Shown: piece after piece, positions 15,508-24,089 of the stretch
Layout of the letters: the number at the start of each line of letters is the position of its first letter
How positions within the stretch are numbered: position 1 is the first letter of the stretch
Source of the DNA: Nocardioides flavescens
GTDB lineage: Bacteria; Actinomycetota; Actinomycetes; Propionibacteriales; Nocardioidaceae
Direction of reading: 5' to 3'
NCBI RefSeq assembly: GCF_009823805.1
Contig: NZ_WUEK01000002.1
Span: forward strand, 1 to 64,000
Length of the DNA stretch: 64,000 bases
The notes under the pieces: generated by a model
Databases searched by the model: none
Told to the model about the DNA's origin: nothing
What the model saw: only the letters and a program-made list of their open reading frames with translations
Program-made: the position numbers and the translations under genes

Positions 15508-16799
15508 TGTGGCGCCACCGGATCCGTCCGCGTGAGGACTGGCAGCGCACGGTCACCGAGCAGGGGCTGATCTTCCCGGTCACCGCGCTGCCGGACGGCA
15601 GGAGCGTGCCGTACTGGAACGAGTCGGCGTGGTACGAGCTGTCGCTCGAGGAGGTCGAGTCGCTCGAGGCCGCCACCGAGGAGCTGTGGGCGATGTGCGT
15701 CGACGCCGCCGGCTGGATGGCCTCGCCCGGCTCCGGCATCGACGACGCCCGCCTCGGTCTGCCGCCCGGCTCTCTGGACGTCGTACGCCGCTCGCTCGCG
15801 CGCCGCGACCCGATGCTCTACGCCCGCTTCGACCTCGTCTACGGCGCCGACGGCTCGGTGAAGATGCTGGAGCTCAACGGCGACACCCCGACCGGCCTCG
15901 TCGAGACCGGCGTCGCGCAGTGGCGCTGGCTCGAGGACGTCATGCCCGACCTCGACCAGTGGAACAGCGTGCACGACCGCCTCGTCAACGCCTGGCGGCG
16001 GCTGCGCAACACCGGCGCGATCCCCGAGAGCCGCGTCCACCTGCTGTACGACGCGCCGGCCGGCGGGGCGACCGACGACGGCGAGGCCGAGATGACGGTG
16101 CACTACCTCGTCGACACCGCCGTGCAGGCCGGGCTGGTCGCGATGGCGCACCCGATCTCGGAGGTCGGGTGGAACCCCGACGCGCGCGAGTTCCGCGACG
16201 CCCACGACCAGCCGATCACGACGGCGTTCAAGCTCTACCCCTGGGAGGACATGCTCGGCGAGGAGTTCGGCCGCCACCTGGTCGAGGGCCACGAGGTGCG
16301 CCCGGTGCGGTGGTTCGAGCCCGCCTGGAAGGCGCTGCTCTCGACCAAGGCGCTGCTGCCGGTGCTGTGGCAGCGCAACCCCGGCCACCGGCTGCTGCTC
16401 CCGGCCCACTTCGACGAGCCGCGCGACCTCGAGCAGTGGGTCGCCAAACCGCTGTTCGGTCGCGAGGGCGACAACGTCCGCATCCACCTCGCCGACGGCT
16501 CCGAGGACCTCGCCCGGCCCGGTCCGTACGGCGCCGAGGGGTGGGTCTACCAGGCCTACGCCCCGCTGCCGGTCTTCGACGGCAACCACGTCGTGCTCGG
16601 CTCGTGGGTCGTCGACGACGAGGCGGCCGGGATGATCGTGCGCGAGTCCGACTCGATGGTCACCGACTACTTCAGCCGCGTCGTGCCTCACGTCATCAGC
16701 GATGCCCTCAACCCCGACGACGCCCAGGTGATGGCCTGGCTGCTCGACCGGGTCGGTCCCGACGTGCCGCGCAGCGGCGGGACCTCACGCGCTACGTAG
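15507..16799 (+). CDS. Glutathionylspermidine-synthase-like ATP-grasp amidoligase (YgiC/YjfC family)
   Basis: A 430-residue protein of the C-terminal synthetase family of glutathionylspermidine synthase, without the amidase domain. Diagnostic stretches are RFDLVYGADGSVKMLELNGD with TPTGLVETGVAQW (about residues 110-140), YPWEDMLGEEFG, and the ATP-binding WVAKPLFGREGDNV (about 310). Such enzymes ligate an amine to a carboxylate through an acyl phosphate; E. coli relatives lack detectable glutathionylspermidine synthesis, so the true substrates are open. It is the third gene of the lipoprotein / DUF350 / ATP-grasp set. A long cruciform repeat starts at the base after the stop. Confidence 0.88.
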   Translation: MWRHRIRPREDWQRTVTEQGLIFPVTALPDGRSVPYWNESAWYELSLEEVESLEAATEELWAMCVDAAGWMASPGSGIDDARLGLPPGSLDVVRRSLARRDPMLYARFDLVYGADGSVKMLELNGDTPTGLVETGVAQWRWLEDVMPDLDQWNSVHDRLVNAWRRLRNTGAIPESRVHLLYDAPAGGATDDGEAEMTVHYLVDTAVQAGLVAMAHPISEVGWNPDAREFRDAHDQPITTAFKLYPWEDMLGEEFGRHLVEGHEVRPVRWFEPAWKALLSTKALLPVLWQRNPGHRLLLPAHFDEPRDLEQWVAKPLFGREGDNVRIHLADGSEDLARPGPYGAEGWVYQAYAPLPVFDGNHVVLGSWVVDDEAAGMIVRESDSMVTDYFSRVVPHVISDALNPDDAQVMAWLLDRVGPDVPRSGGTSRAT

Positions 16800-16882
16800 G
16801 TGGTTTCGAGACGGTCGTTGCACGACCTCCTCAACCAGCCGCACGGTGGTTGAGGAAGGACGAAGTCCTGTCTCGAAACCAC
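16800..16882. repeat. Cruciform repeat, GTGGTTTCGAGAC family, full element
   Basis: Outer arms GTGGTTTCGAGAC and GTCTCGAAACCAC enclose two small hairpins (GGTCGTTGCACGACC and AGGACGAAGTCCT) and an inner pair of arms TCCTCAACCA / TGGTTGAGGA around a nine-base centre. The result is a nested, cloverleaf-like fold. It starts immediately after the ATP-grasp stop codon. The first 40 bases are identical to those at 41584-41623. Confidence 0.9.
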
Positions 16883-16898
16883 TCGTGTCGTCAGCCTC

Positions 16899-16985
16899 GG
16901 GACACGAATCGGGACACGGTCCGGGACACCCTCGGGACATCGGCCGGGACACCGGTGGGACACCCTCCGCGACCGTCCGGGACCG
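16899..16985 (+). promoter_or_regulatory. Array of GGGACAC direct repeats, candidate SARP binding sites
   Basis: GGGACAC or a one-base variant occurs at 16899, 16911, 16923, 16934, 16946 and 16957, spaced 12, 12, 11, 12 and 11 bases. A weaker copy (GGGACCG) lies at 16979, 22 bases further. SARP-type activators bind heptameric direct repeats spaced about one helical turn, and the array ends 62 bases before the ATG of a SARP-domain gene. Autoregulation is therefore likely. Confidence 0.65.
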
Positions 16986-17046
16986 GCGCCACGTCCGCGC
17001 GGAAGGGGGGCGCGCCCGACGGGTCGCCCTGTCTAGAGTGGCCGCG

Positions 17047-19944
17047 ATGATCAGGGTGCTCGGGCCGCTCGAGGTCCACGGGGAGGCAGCCGCGGGGGCG
17101 GTCGACGTCGGGTCGCCGCGCCACCGCGAGGTGCTCGCCGCGCTCGTGGTCGACGCGGGCCGCGTCGTGTCGACCGACTCGCTGCTCGACCGGGTCTGGG
17201 GCGACGTCACCCGCGGGGGCACCACGACCAACCTGCACGCGATCATCTCGCGCCTGCGCGGGCGCCTGCGCGAGGGCCGCACCGGGGTCGAGCTGAGCAC
17301 CGTGCCGCCCGGCTACCGCATCGACGTGCCCGTCGACGGCGTCGACGCCACGATGTTCCTCGACAGCCTCGCGCAGGCCCGCGACGCCCGCACCCGTGGC
17401 GACCTCGAGACCGCGCGGCGCGTGGTGCGTGAGGGGCTCGCGCTGTGGCGCGGACCGGCGTACGCCGACATCGCGCAGCCGTTCGCCGAGGCCGAGGCCG
17501 CCCGGCTCGAGGGCCAGCGCATCGCCGCCGTCGAGCTGGCCGCCGAGGTCGACCTGATGCTGGGCCGCCACGACGAGGTGCTCGAGGAACTGCCCGCCCT
17601 CGTCGCCGAACACCCCCTGCGCGAGTCGCTGCGCGGCCACCTCATGCTCGCGCTCTACCGCGGTGGTCGTCAGTCCGACGCGCTGGCGGCCTACGACGAC
17701 GTGCGCGAGCAGCTCTCCGACGAGCTCGGGCTCGACCCCGGACCGCAGCTGCAGGAGCTGCGCCAGCGCATCCTCGAGCAGGACCAGACGCTGCTCGCCC
17801 CCGCGACGTCGGCCGCGCCCCCCGGCGCACCCACCGAGCCGCCGGTGGAGTCGGCGCCCGCGGGCCAGGGCGGCCTGCGCTCGGACTTCGTCGTCCCCAC
17901 GAGCCGGCTGCTGGGGCGCGACCGCGAGATCGCCTACGTCCGCTCGCTGCTCGAGGGCTCGACCCAGCGGCTGGTGACGCTCACCGGCACCGGTGGGGTC
18001 GGCAAGACGCGGCTGGCCGCGGCGATCTCCGAGGCCAGCGTCGGCGCGTACGCCGACGGCGTGGTCGCCGTGTCGTTGGCGCCGCTCACCGACCCCGACC
18101 TGGTCCTCCCGGAGGTGGCCCGAGCGCTGGGCATCACCGGCGGCGAGGTCGTGGACCCCGCGGCCGCGGTCGCCGAGCACCTGCGCTCGCGCCGGGTGCT
18201 GCTGGTGCTCGACAACCTCGAGCACCTGCTCCCCGCCGCCACGTCGCTCAGCCGGCTCATCGCCTCCTGCCCCGACCTGACCGTGCTCGTCACGAGCCGC
18301 ACGGTGCTGCGCGTGCGCGGCGAGGTGCAGTACCAGGTCCAGCCGCTGCCGCTGCCCGAGCCGGAGGAGGCCGACCCCGACGCGCTCGCCGAGTCGGCCG
18401 CCGTCGCCCTCTTCGTCGACCGGGCCCGGTCGGTGGCGCCGGAGTTCGACCTGGCCGGCCTCGATCCCGACAACCTCGCCGCCGTCGGCGCGATCTGCCG
18501 GCGGCTGGCCGGGCTGCCGCTCGCCATCGAGCTCGCCGCGGCGCGGGTGCGCCTGATGCCCCCGACCACGATGCTGGCGCGCCTCGACGACGTCGTGGCC
18601 GGCGGTGGCGCGCGGGACCTGCCGCTGCGCCAGCGCACCATGCGGGCCGCGCTCGACTGGAGCCACGACCTGCTCGACGACGAGGCCCAACGGCTGCTGC
18701 ACCGGCTCTCGGTCTGCAGCGGCGGCTTCACCCTCGAGGCCGCCGAGGCCGTCGGCGGCGGTCCGGGCGTGCTGGCCACCCTCGAGTCGCTGGTCGAGCA
18801 CTCGCTGGTCGTCACCGACCTCGACAACCCGACGGTCTCGCGCTTCCGCATGCTCGAGCCCGTCTCGCAGTACGCCGCCCTGTGGCTCGAGGGCGAGGAG
18901 CGGCTCGCGGCCCGCGCCGCGCACCGCGAGCACTTCCGCGCCCTGGCCGCCGAGCTGGAGCCGGCCTACCGCGGTCCGGGCACCTTCGACTCCCTCGCCG
19001 TCGCCGAGCGCGAGCACGCCAACCTGGTGACGGCCATCGAGACGGGCCTGGCCGACGGCGACGCCGACCTCGCGGGCTGGCTGGCCTGGGACCTGTGGCT
19101 GTTCTGGTGGCTGCGCGGCGCGCTCGTCGAAGGCAGGCGCCTCACCTCTGCGGTGCTGGCCGAGGACGTCGACGACCACGTGCGCGTCTACATGCTGGCC
19201 GTGCACGCCGCCATGGCCTTCGCCCAGGGCGAGCTGGCCACCGCCCGCGAGGGGTGGGAGGAGGGCGACGGGCTCGGCGAACGCATCGGCGACGGCGTCG
19301 GCCGCTCGCACAACCTCGCCGGCATCGGACTCGTCGCCCTCGGTGAGGGTGACCTGGACCGGGCGGTCGAGGGGCTCGAGGCCACCATCGCGCTGTGCGA
19401 GGAGATCGACCTCGCCGGGGCCTGGATGTGGACGTTGGCCCACACCTGGCTGGGCACCGTCCGGCTGCTGCAGGGCGACCTGGAGGCCGCTCAGCGCTGC
19501 GTCGACCGGGCGCTGGCCGCCGCCCACGGGCGCCACGACTCGCTCGCGACCTACATGGCCCACTTCACCGCGGCGCAGGTCGCCCTGGCCCGCGACGACG
19601 CGGCCACGGCTCGCGACCGGCTCGAGGAGGGCGTGCGGCTCAGCCTCGACACCAGCGACCTGGCCAACCTCGCCTACTTCCTCGACGCGCTCGCGCTGGT
19701 CGAGTCCCGCGACGGCGCGCACGAGCGGGTCGCCACGCTGCGCGGCGCGGCCGCCCGGGTGCGCGAGGGCGTCAGCGGCGTCGTCTACGGCTACTACAAG
19801 GTCGACTCCGCCGAGCTCACCGCGGCGCTCGAACACGCCCGCTCCGAGCTCGGCGACGCGGCGTACGCCGCCGCCCTGGCGCGCGGACGGGCGATGAGCG
19901 TGGCCGACGCGGTCGACCTGGTGCTGGCGCGCACGGCGGTCTGA
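17047..19944 (+). CDS. AfsR/SARP-family transcriptional regulator with NB-ARC ATPase and TPR-like C-terminus
   Basis: A 965-residue multidomain activator. Residues 1-95 are an OmpR-like winged helix (RVLGPLEVHG..., PRHREVLAALVVDAGRVVS, LHAIISRLRGRLREG). Residues about 100-250 are the BTAD domain ending GLDPGPQLQELRQRILEQD. From about 290 comes an NB-ARC/STAND ATPase with Walker A TGTGGVGKTRLAAA at 312, Walker B VLLVLDNLEHLL near 385 and GLPLAIELAAARVRLMPP near 491. The remainder (about 640-930) is helical and TPR-like. Such proteins are switched on by a ligand or phosphorylation through the STAND module. The ATG at 17047 directly precedes the conserved IRVLGPLEV. Its target genes are not evident. 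Confidence 0.92.
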   Translation: MIRVLGPLEVHGEAAAGAVDVGSPRHREVLAALVVDAGRVVSTDSLLDRVWGDVTRGGTTTNLHAIISRLRGRLREGRTGVELSTVPPGYRIDVPVDGVDATMFLDSLAQARDARTRGDLETARRVVREGLALWRGPAYADIAQPFAEAEAARLEGQRIAAVELAAEVDLMLGRHDEVLEELPALVAEHPLRESLRGHLMLALYRGGRQSDALAAYDDVREQLSDELGLDPGPQLQELRQRILEQDQTLLAPATSAAPPGAPTEPPVESAPAGQGGLRSDFVVPTSRLLGRDREIAYVRSLLEGSTQRLVTLTGTGGVGKTRLAAAISEASVGAYADGVVAVSLAPLTDPDLVLPEVARALGITGGEVVDPAAAVAEHLRSRRVLLVLDNLEHLLPAATSLSRLIASCPDLTVLVTSRTVLRVRGEVQYQVQPLPLPEPEEADPDALAESAAVALFVDRARSVAPEFDLAGLDPDNLAAVGAICRRLAGLPLAIELAAARVRLMPPTTMLARLDDVVAGGGARDLPLRQRTMRAALDWSHDLLDDEAQRLLHRLSVCSGGFTLEAAEAVGGGPGVLATLESLVEHSLVVTDLDNPTVSRFRMLEPVSQYAALWLEGEERLAARAAHREHFRALAAELEPAYRGPGTFDSLAVAEREHANLVTAIETGLADGDADLAGWLAWDLWLFWWLRGALVEGRRLTSAVLAEDVDDHVRVYMLAVHAAMAFAQGELATAREGWEEGDGLGERIGDGVGRSHNLAGIGLVALGEGDLDRAVEGLEATIALCEEIDLAGAWMWTLAHTWLGTVRLLQGDLEAAQRCVDRALAAAHGRHDSLATYMAHFTAAQVALARDDAATARDRLEEGVRLSLDTSDLANLAYFLDALALVESRDGAHERVATLRGAAARVREGVSGVVYGYYKVDSAELTAALEHARSELGDAAYAAALARGRAMSVADAVDLVLARTAV

Positions 19945-20013
19945 GGGAGTCGCGCCCAGCGACGACAAGGCGACCGCAGGCGGGCCGCAAGGACGAGGGA
20001 CGAGGCTGGAGCC

Positions 20014-20526
20014 ATGGACACCACCACCTCCCGCTGGCTGCCCGCCGACTGGGCGCACCCGCTCCGGGTGCCGCTGGGCGAGCACCACCACCTGCGCCCC
20101 ATCCGCGCCACCGACGTCGACCTCGACATGCCCGCCGTCATGGGCAGTCGCGAGCGCCTGTGGGCGACGTACGGCGTCGCGTGGGGCTGGCCGCCGGCCG
20201 ACATGACCCACGAGGAGGACCGCGTCGACCTCGCGCGCCACGAGGCCGAGATCGAGGCCCACGAGTCGTTCAACTACGCCCTCTTCGATGAGGCGGAGAC
20301 CGCCCTGCTCGGCTGCGTCTACATTGACCCGCCCGAGCGCGTCGGCGCCGATGCCGAGATCAGCTGGTGGGTCGTCGACGCACTCGTTGGCACCCCGCTC
20401 GAGCAGCAGCTCGACGCCTTCGTGCCCCAGTGGGTCGCCGAGGACTGGCCGCTGAGCCGGCCGCGCTACGTCGGCCGCGACCTGACCTGGGACGCCTGGC
20501 TCGCGCTGCCCGTGCTGCCGCGCTGA
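20014..20526 (+). CDS. GNAT-family N-acetyltransferase
   Basis: A 170-residue GNAT-fold protein. Visible elements are the first strand and helix (HHHLRPIRATDVDLDMPAVM), the central FNYALFDEAETALLGCVYIDPP strand pair with the beta bulge, and AEISWWVVDALVGTPLE before the C-terminal domain. The canonical acetyl-CoA loop (Q/RxxGxG) is not clear, so activity is uncertain. GAGGGACGAGG precedes the ATG. It converges with the transglutaminase-like gene, with a GC hairpin between the stops, and shows no operon partner. Confidence 0.72.
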   Translation: MDTTTSRWLPADWAHPLRVPLGEHHHLRPIRATDVDLDMPAVMGSRERLWATYGVAWGWPPADMTHEEDRVDLARHEAEIEAHESFNYALFDEAETALLGCVYIDPPERVGADAEISWWVVDALVGTPLEQQLDAFVPQWVAEDWPLSRPRYVGRDLTWDAWLALPVLPR

Positions 20527-20532
20527 CGAGCG

Positions 20533-20549
20533 GCCCGGGCGGCCCGGGC
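20533..20549. terminator. Bidirectional hairpin between convergent genes
   Basis: GCCCGGG and CCCGGGC form a perfect seven-base stem with a three-base loop in the 26-base gap between the stops of the GNAT and transglutaminase-like genes. It could terminate both. Confidence 0.6.
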
Positions 20550-20552
20550 GCC

Positions 20553-21398
20553 TCAGGACACCCGGGTGACCTCGACCGAGACGTCGAGACCCCTGGCCTC
20601 GGACCCGGAGTAGATGCCGCTGATCGCGGTGACGTCGTCGTGGTCACGGCCGGTGGCCACGACGACGTAGCGGTCGTCGGGCTCGGTGCCGTGGGTGACG
20701 TCGTAGGAGCGCCAGCCGTGGTCCCACCACTCCAGCCAGGCGTGCGGGGAGCCGCCGACCGGCTCCCCGACGACGGGCTCGGGTGAGGGGTGCAGCCACC
20801 CGGTGACGAACCTGGCGGGGACCCCGAGCGAGCGCAGACCACCGATGGCCAGGTGGGCGGTGTCCTGGCACACCCCGGCGCGCTGGGCCCACGACTCGGC
20901 CGCCGTCGAGCCCGCGTGCGTGGCGCCGGGACGGTGCTCGACCTCGCGGCCGAGGAGGTCGAAGAGCTCCGACGCGGCCGCTCCCGGGGTGGCCGCGTCG
21001 GCGCGCAGCGTCTCGAGGCGCGAGCTGAGGTCCTCGGGCGGGGCGACGCGGGGCGGGAGCACGAGGTACTCCGTCCACCGGTCCGCCACCTCGCGACCGG
21101 CGAGCTCCTCCCAGGTCGCGCTCGGCGCGGCGGCGGGGGAGCGGTTGACCTGCACCGTCGAGGTGGCGGTCACCGTCATCGTCTCGTGCGGGTCGACGAC
21201 CTCGAACGCCGTCACGTGGTTGCCGAAGTAGTCGCGGTAGTCGTAGGTCCACGGCTTCGGCGAGACCTCGAGGCGCGCGTGCACCACGATCTGCTCCGGC
21301 GTGGTCACCGGCGTCAACCGGGCCTGGTTGTACGACGCCACGGCGGGGCCGTCGTAGGAGAACCGGGTCGTGTGCACGACCCGCAGCTGCATGCTCAT
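20553..21398 (-). CDS. Transglutaminase-like cysteine protease-fold protein of the ATP-grasp / alpha-E cluster
   Basis: A 281-residue protein with the bacterial transglutaminase-like N-terminal beta domain (LRVVHTTRFSYDGPAVASYNQARLTP in two parts, residues 5-30) and a transglut_core domain. The catalytic triad is visible: cysteine in AGVCQDTAHLAIGGLRSLG near residue 176, histidine in GSPHAWLEWW near 219, and aspartate in YDVTHG near 233. Family members cut or transfer isopeptide and peptide bonds. The ATG at 21398 overlaps the alpha-E gene stop, so it is third in a coupled operon and presumably acts on what the ATP-grasp enzyme makes. Confidence 0.9.
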   Translation of the reverse strand: MSMQLRVVHTTRFSYDGPAVASYNQARLTPVTTPEQIVVHARLEVSPKPWTYDYRDYFGNHVTAFEVVDPHETMTVTATSTVQVNRSPAAAPSATWEELAGREVADRWTEYLVLPPRVAPPEDLSSRLETLRADAATPGAAASELFDLLGREVEHRPGATHAGSTAAESWAQRAGVCQDTAHLAIGGLRSLGVPARFVTGWLHPSPEPVVGEPVGGSPHAWLEWWDHGWRSYDVTHGTEPDDRYVVVATGRDHDDVTAISGIYSGSEARGLDVSVEVTRVS

Positions 21399-22324
21399 CC
21401 CTGGATCCCCTGCCACGTCATCGCCTCGGCCCCCGCGAAGTAGCGGCGGGTCACCGCCTCGGTCGCGGTCGCGCACGCCACCTGCAGCCGCTCCATCTCC
21501 TGCGGGAGGTCCTCGACGAGGTCGGCGAGCGAGCGGTACTCCAGCTCGGCGCGCATCCGCCCGAGCAGCCGCTGCGCGTCGTTCTGGAACCCCGCGCGGG
21601 CCGAGGACTCGAGGTTCTCCAGGCACTGCTCGGCGCGGTTGAGCGCGAAGACCACCGAGCGCGGGAAGAGCCGGTCGAGCAGCAGGAACTCCGCCGCCGC
21701 GCGCTCGGTCTCGAGGCCGCGGTAGGTCCTGAGGAAGGCCTCGTAGGCGCCGCAGGCGCGCAGGGTCTGCGTCCACGGCGAGGCGCCGCTGCCGGCCTGG
21801 GCGGCCGTCGCGACCAGGCGCGAGGTCATGTCGGCGCGCTCGACGCAGCGCCCCAGCATGAGGAAGTGCCAGCCCTCGTCGCGCACGGTCGTGGCGTCGG
21901 CGGTGCCGTTGATGAGGGCCGCACGACCGCGCACCCACTGGAAGACCCCCGGCACCCGGCGCTGCTGGAACTGCCCGCTCGGGATGGCGCGGTACGTCGT
22001 GTTGATGGCCTCCCACATCGGCACCGACAGCGTCTCGCGAGCCCGTCGCGCGCTCTCGCGGGCCGCGGCGAGCGCGGAGGCGATGGAGGTGGGCGAGGTG
22101 GGGTCGAAGCAGAGCCGGTCGTGCACGAGCGCGAGGTCGACCCGTGTCGTCGGCTCCTCCTCGGCGCCCATGATCGACAGCAGGGCGCGGCAGGCGGCGT
22201 CCTCGTCGAGCGAGGCGTCCTCGAGGATCAGCTGGGTCTGCACGTCGAGGATGCGCGCGGTGTCCTCGGCGCGCTCGACGTAGCGACCGATCCAGAACAT
22301 CGACTCGGCGATCCGGCTCAGCAC
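21395..22324 (-). CDS. Alpha-E domain protein (DUF403)
   Basis: A 309-residue, almost wholly helical protein. The start LSRIAESMFWIGRYVERAEDTARILD is the signature of alpha-E proteins, and FLMLGRCVERADMTSRLV repeats the pattern in the second half (near residue 150). Its biochemical role is unknown; it always accompanies a circularly permuted ATP-grasp and a transglutaminase-like protein and was proposed to act in peptide synthesis or modification. It overlaps the ATP-grasp gene by seven bases and the transglutaminase-like gene by four. Confidence 0.92.
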   Translation of the reverse strand: MLSRIAESMFWIGRYVERAEDTARILDVQTQLILEDASLDEDAACRALLSIMGAEEEPTTRVDLALVHDRLCFDPTSPTSIASALAAARESARRARETLSVPMWEAINTTYRAIPSGQFQQRRVPGVFQWVRGRAALINGTADATTVRDEGWHFLMLGRCVERADMTSRLVATAAQAGSGASPWTQTLRACGAYEAFLRTYRGLETERAAAEFLLLDRLFPRSVVFALNRAEQCLENLESSARAGFQNDAQRLLGRMRAELEYRSLADLVEDLPQEMERLQVACATATEAVTRRYFAGAEAMTWQGIQG

Positions 22325-24045
22325 GTGCGTCCCCCGCTCTGCTCAGGTCCCTGCTGCTGTTGCTGGTCGGCCTGGGCGTGCAGGTCGCGCAGGTCACCGA
22401 GCGCCGGGCCGACCGGCATCTCCGGGGCCGGTCCCGGTCGGGGCGTCGGGGGTGCGGGTGGGGGCGGGGCCGATTCGGGCGCGGGGTCGTCGACCACGTC
22501 GATCTCGTCGATCTCGTCGAGGACGTCGACCACATCGGTCACGTCGACCTCGTCGACCGGATCGGTCACGTCGACCGGATCGGCCCCGCCGACCGCTTCA
22601 CGCTCGGTCTGGGTGGGACCCGCGAGCACCCACGTGTCCTTCGAGCCGCCGCCGCGCGAGGAGTTCACGATCAGCTCGCCCTCGGCGAGGGCGACCCGGG
22701 TGAGCCCGCCGGGCAGCACCCAGACCCGCGAGCCGTCGTTCACCGCGAACGGGCGCAGGTCGACGTGGCGCGGGCCGAGCCGGCCGTCGACGAACGTCGG
22801 CACCGTCGACAGCTGCACGACCGGCTGCGCGATCCAGGCACGCGGGTCGTCGAGGACCTTCTGCCGCAGCTCGTCGAGCTCGGTGCGCGAGGCGGCGGGT
22901 CCGATGACGATGCCCTTGCCGCCCGAGCCGTCGACGGGCTTGAGGACGAGCTCGTCCAGCCGGTCGAGCACCTCCTCGCGGGCGTCGGCGTCACCCATGC
23001 GCCAGGTGTCGACGTTGCGGAGCACGGGCTCCTCGCCGAGGTAGTAGCGGATGACGTCGGGCAGGTAGGTGTAGAGCAGCTTGTCGTCGGCGACGCCGTT
23101 GCCGACGGCGTTGGCCAGGCTGACGTTGCCGGCGCGGGCGGCGTCGATGAGACCGGGGACGCCGAGCACCGAGTCGGCGCGGAAGTGCACGGGGTCGAGG
23201 AAGTCGTCGTCGATGCGGCGGTAGATCACGTGTACCGGCTCGAGGCCCTTGGTGGTGCGCATCATGACGCGGCCGCGGCGGCACTCGAGGTCGCGGCCCT
23301 CGACGAGCTCGACGCCCATCGTGCGGGCCAGCAGTGCGTGCTCGAAGTAGGCGCCGTTGAACACCCCGGGGGTCAGCACCACCACGGTCGGGTCGGTGAC
23401 GCCCGCGGGGGCGGCTGCGCGCAGCGCCTGCAGCAGCCGCTGCGGGTAGCCCGCGACCGGGCGGATGCGGTGCTCGGCGATCGTCTCGGGCAGCGCGGCG
23501 GAGATGGCGCGCCGGTTGGTCATGACGTACGACACGCCCGAGGGCACCCGCACGTTGTCCTCGAGCACCCGGAACTCGCCCGCGTCGTCGCGCACCAGGT
23601 CGATGCCCGCGACGTGCACGCGCACGCCGTTGGGTGGACGCACGCCCGCCGCGGCGCGGTGGTAGTGGCTCGACGTGGTCACGACCCGCCGCGGCACGAC
23701 GCCGTCCTCGAAGACCTGGCCGGTGTCGTAGACGTCGGCGAGGAACCGCTCGAGCGCCTCGACCCGCTGCTGCACCCCGCGCTCGATGACCGAGAACGTG
23801 TCCATCTCGATGACCCGCGGGAGGATGTCGAGCGGGAACGCCCGCTCCTCGCCCCCGATGTCGAACGTCACGCCCTGGTCGAGGTAGCCCGCCTGCAGCG
23901 CCTCGACGCGCGCGACCAGCTCGGGTGTGGTCAGGTCGGCGAGCGAGCTGCGCAGCCGGGCGTACGGCGGGCGCAGCTGCGCGCCGTCGAACATCTCGTC
24001 GTACGCCGGCCCCCGTGAGCCGTAGCCCTCGAACATGGCGTTCAC
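22318..24045 (-). CDS. Circularly permuted ATP-grasp type 2 protein (DUF404/DUF407) with acidic low-complexity tail
   Basis: A 575-residue member of the COG2308 ATP-grasp family. The order is permuted: YDEMFDGAQLRPPYARL near the N-terminus, RVLEDNVRVPSGVSYVMTNRR (split; residues about 160-182), then the ATP-binding LVLKPVDGSGGKGIVIGP near 372 and RHVDLRPFAVNDG near 430. Family members are thought to ligate amino acids or peptides. After about residue 485 comes an unusual tail, rich in Asp and Val (DPVDVTDPVDEVDVTD...), then Pro-rich, ending QQQQQGPEQSGG. The start is GTG at 24045; an ATG three codons in is possible. First gene of the three-gene operon. Confidence 0.9.
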   Translation of the reverse strand: MNAMFEGYGSRGPAYDEMFDGAQLRPPYARLRSSLADLTTPELVARVEALQAGYLDQGVTFDIGGEERAFPLDILPRVIEMDTFSVIERGVQQRVEALERFLADVYDTGQVFEDGVVPRRVVTTSSHYHRAAAGVRPPNGVRVHVAGIDLVRDDAGEFRVLEDNVRVPSGVSYVMTNRRAISAALPETIAEHRIRPVAGYPQRLLQALRAAAPAGVTDPTVVVLTPGVFNGAYFEHALLARTMGVELVEGRDLECRRGRVMMRTTKGLEPVHVIYRRIDDDFLDPVHFRADSVLGVPGLIDAARAGNVSLANAVGNGVADDKLLYTYLPDVIRYYLGEEPVLRNVDTWRMGDADAREEVLDRLDELVLKPVDGSGGKGIVIGPAASRTELDELRQKVLDDPRAWIAQPVVQLSTVPTFVDGRLGPRHVDLRPFAVNDGSRVWVLPGGLTRVALAEGELIVNSSRGGGSKDTWVLAGPTQTEREAVGGADPVDVTDPVDEVDVTDVVDVLDEIDEIDVVDDPAPESAPPPPAPPTPRPGPAPEMPVGPALGDLRDLHAQADQQQQQGPEQSGGRTC

Positions 24046-24089
24046 GACCTCGACCCTAGTGGGCTGCGCTACCGGTAGGTTTCGGGAAC

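Noticed and set aside
16899..16985. GGGACAC array read as a simple minisatellite
   Set aside because: The spacers between heptamers differ in sequence while the heptamer and the 11-12 base period are kept, which fits binding sites better than slippage.
16891..20262. A 1123-residue open frame on the minus strand opposite the SARP regulator
   Set aside because: The same antisense signature with no motif; the plus-strand regulator has all its domains in order.
22490..22600. Short near-tandem repeats that could suggest a CRISPR array
   Set aside because: They are codon repeats inside the ATP-grasp tail, without constant-length spacers.
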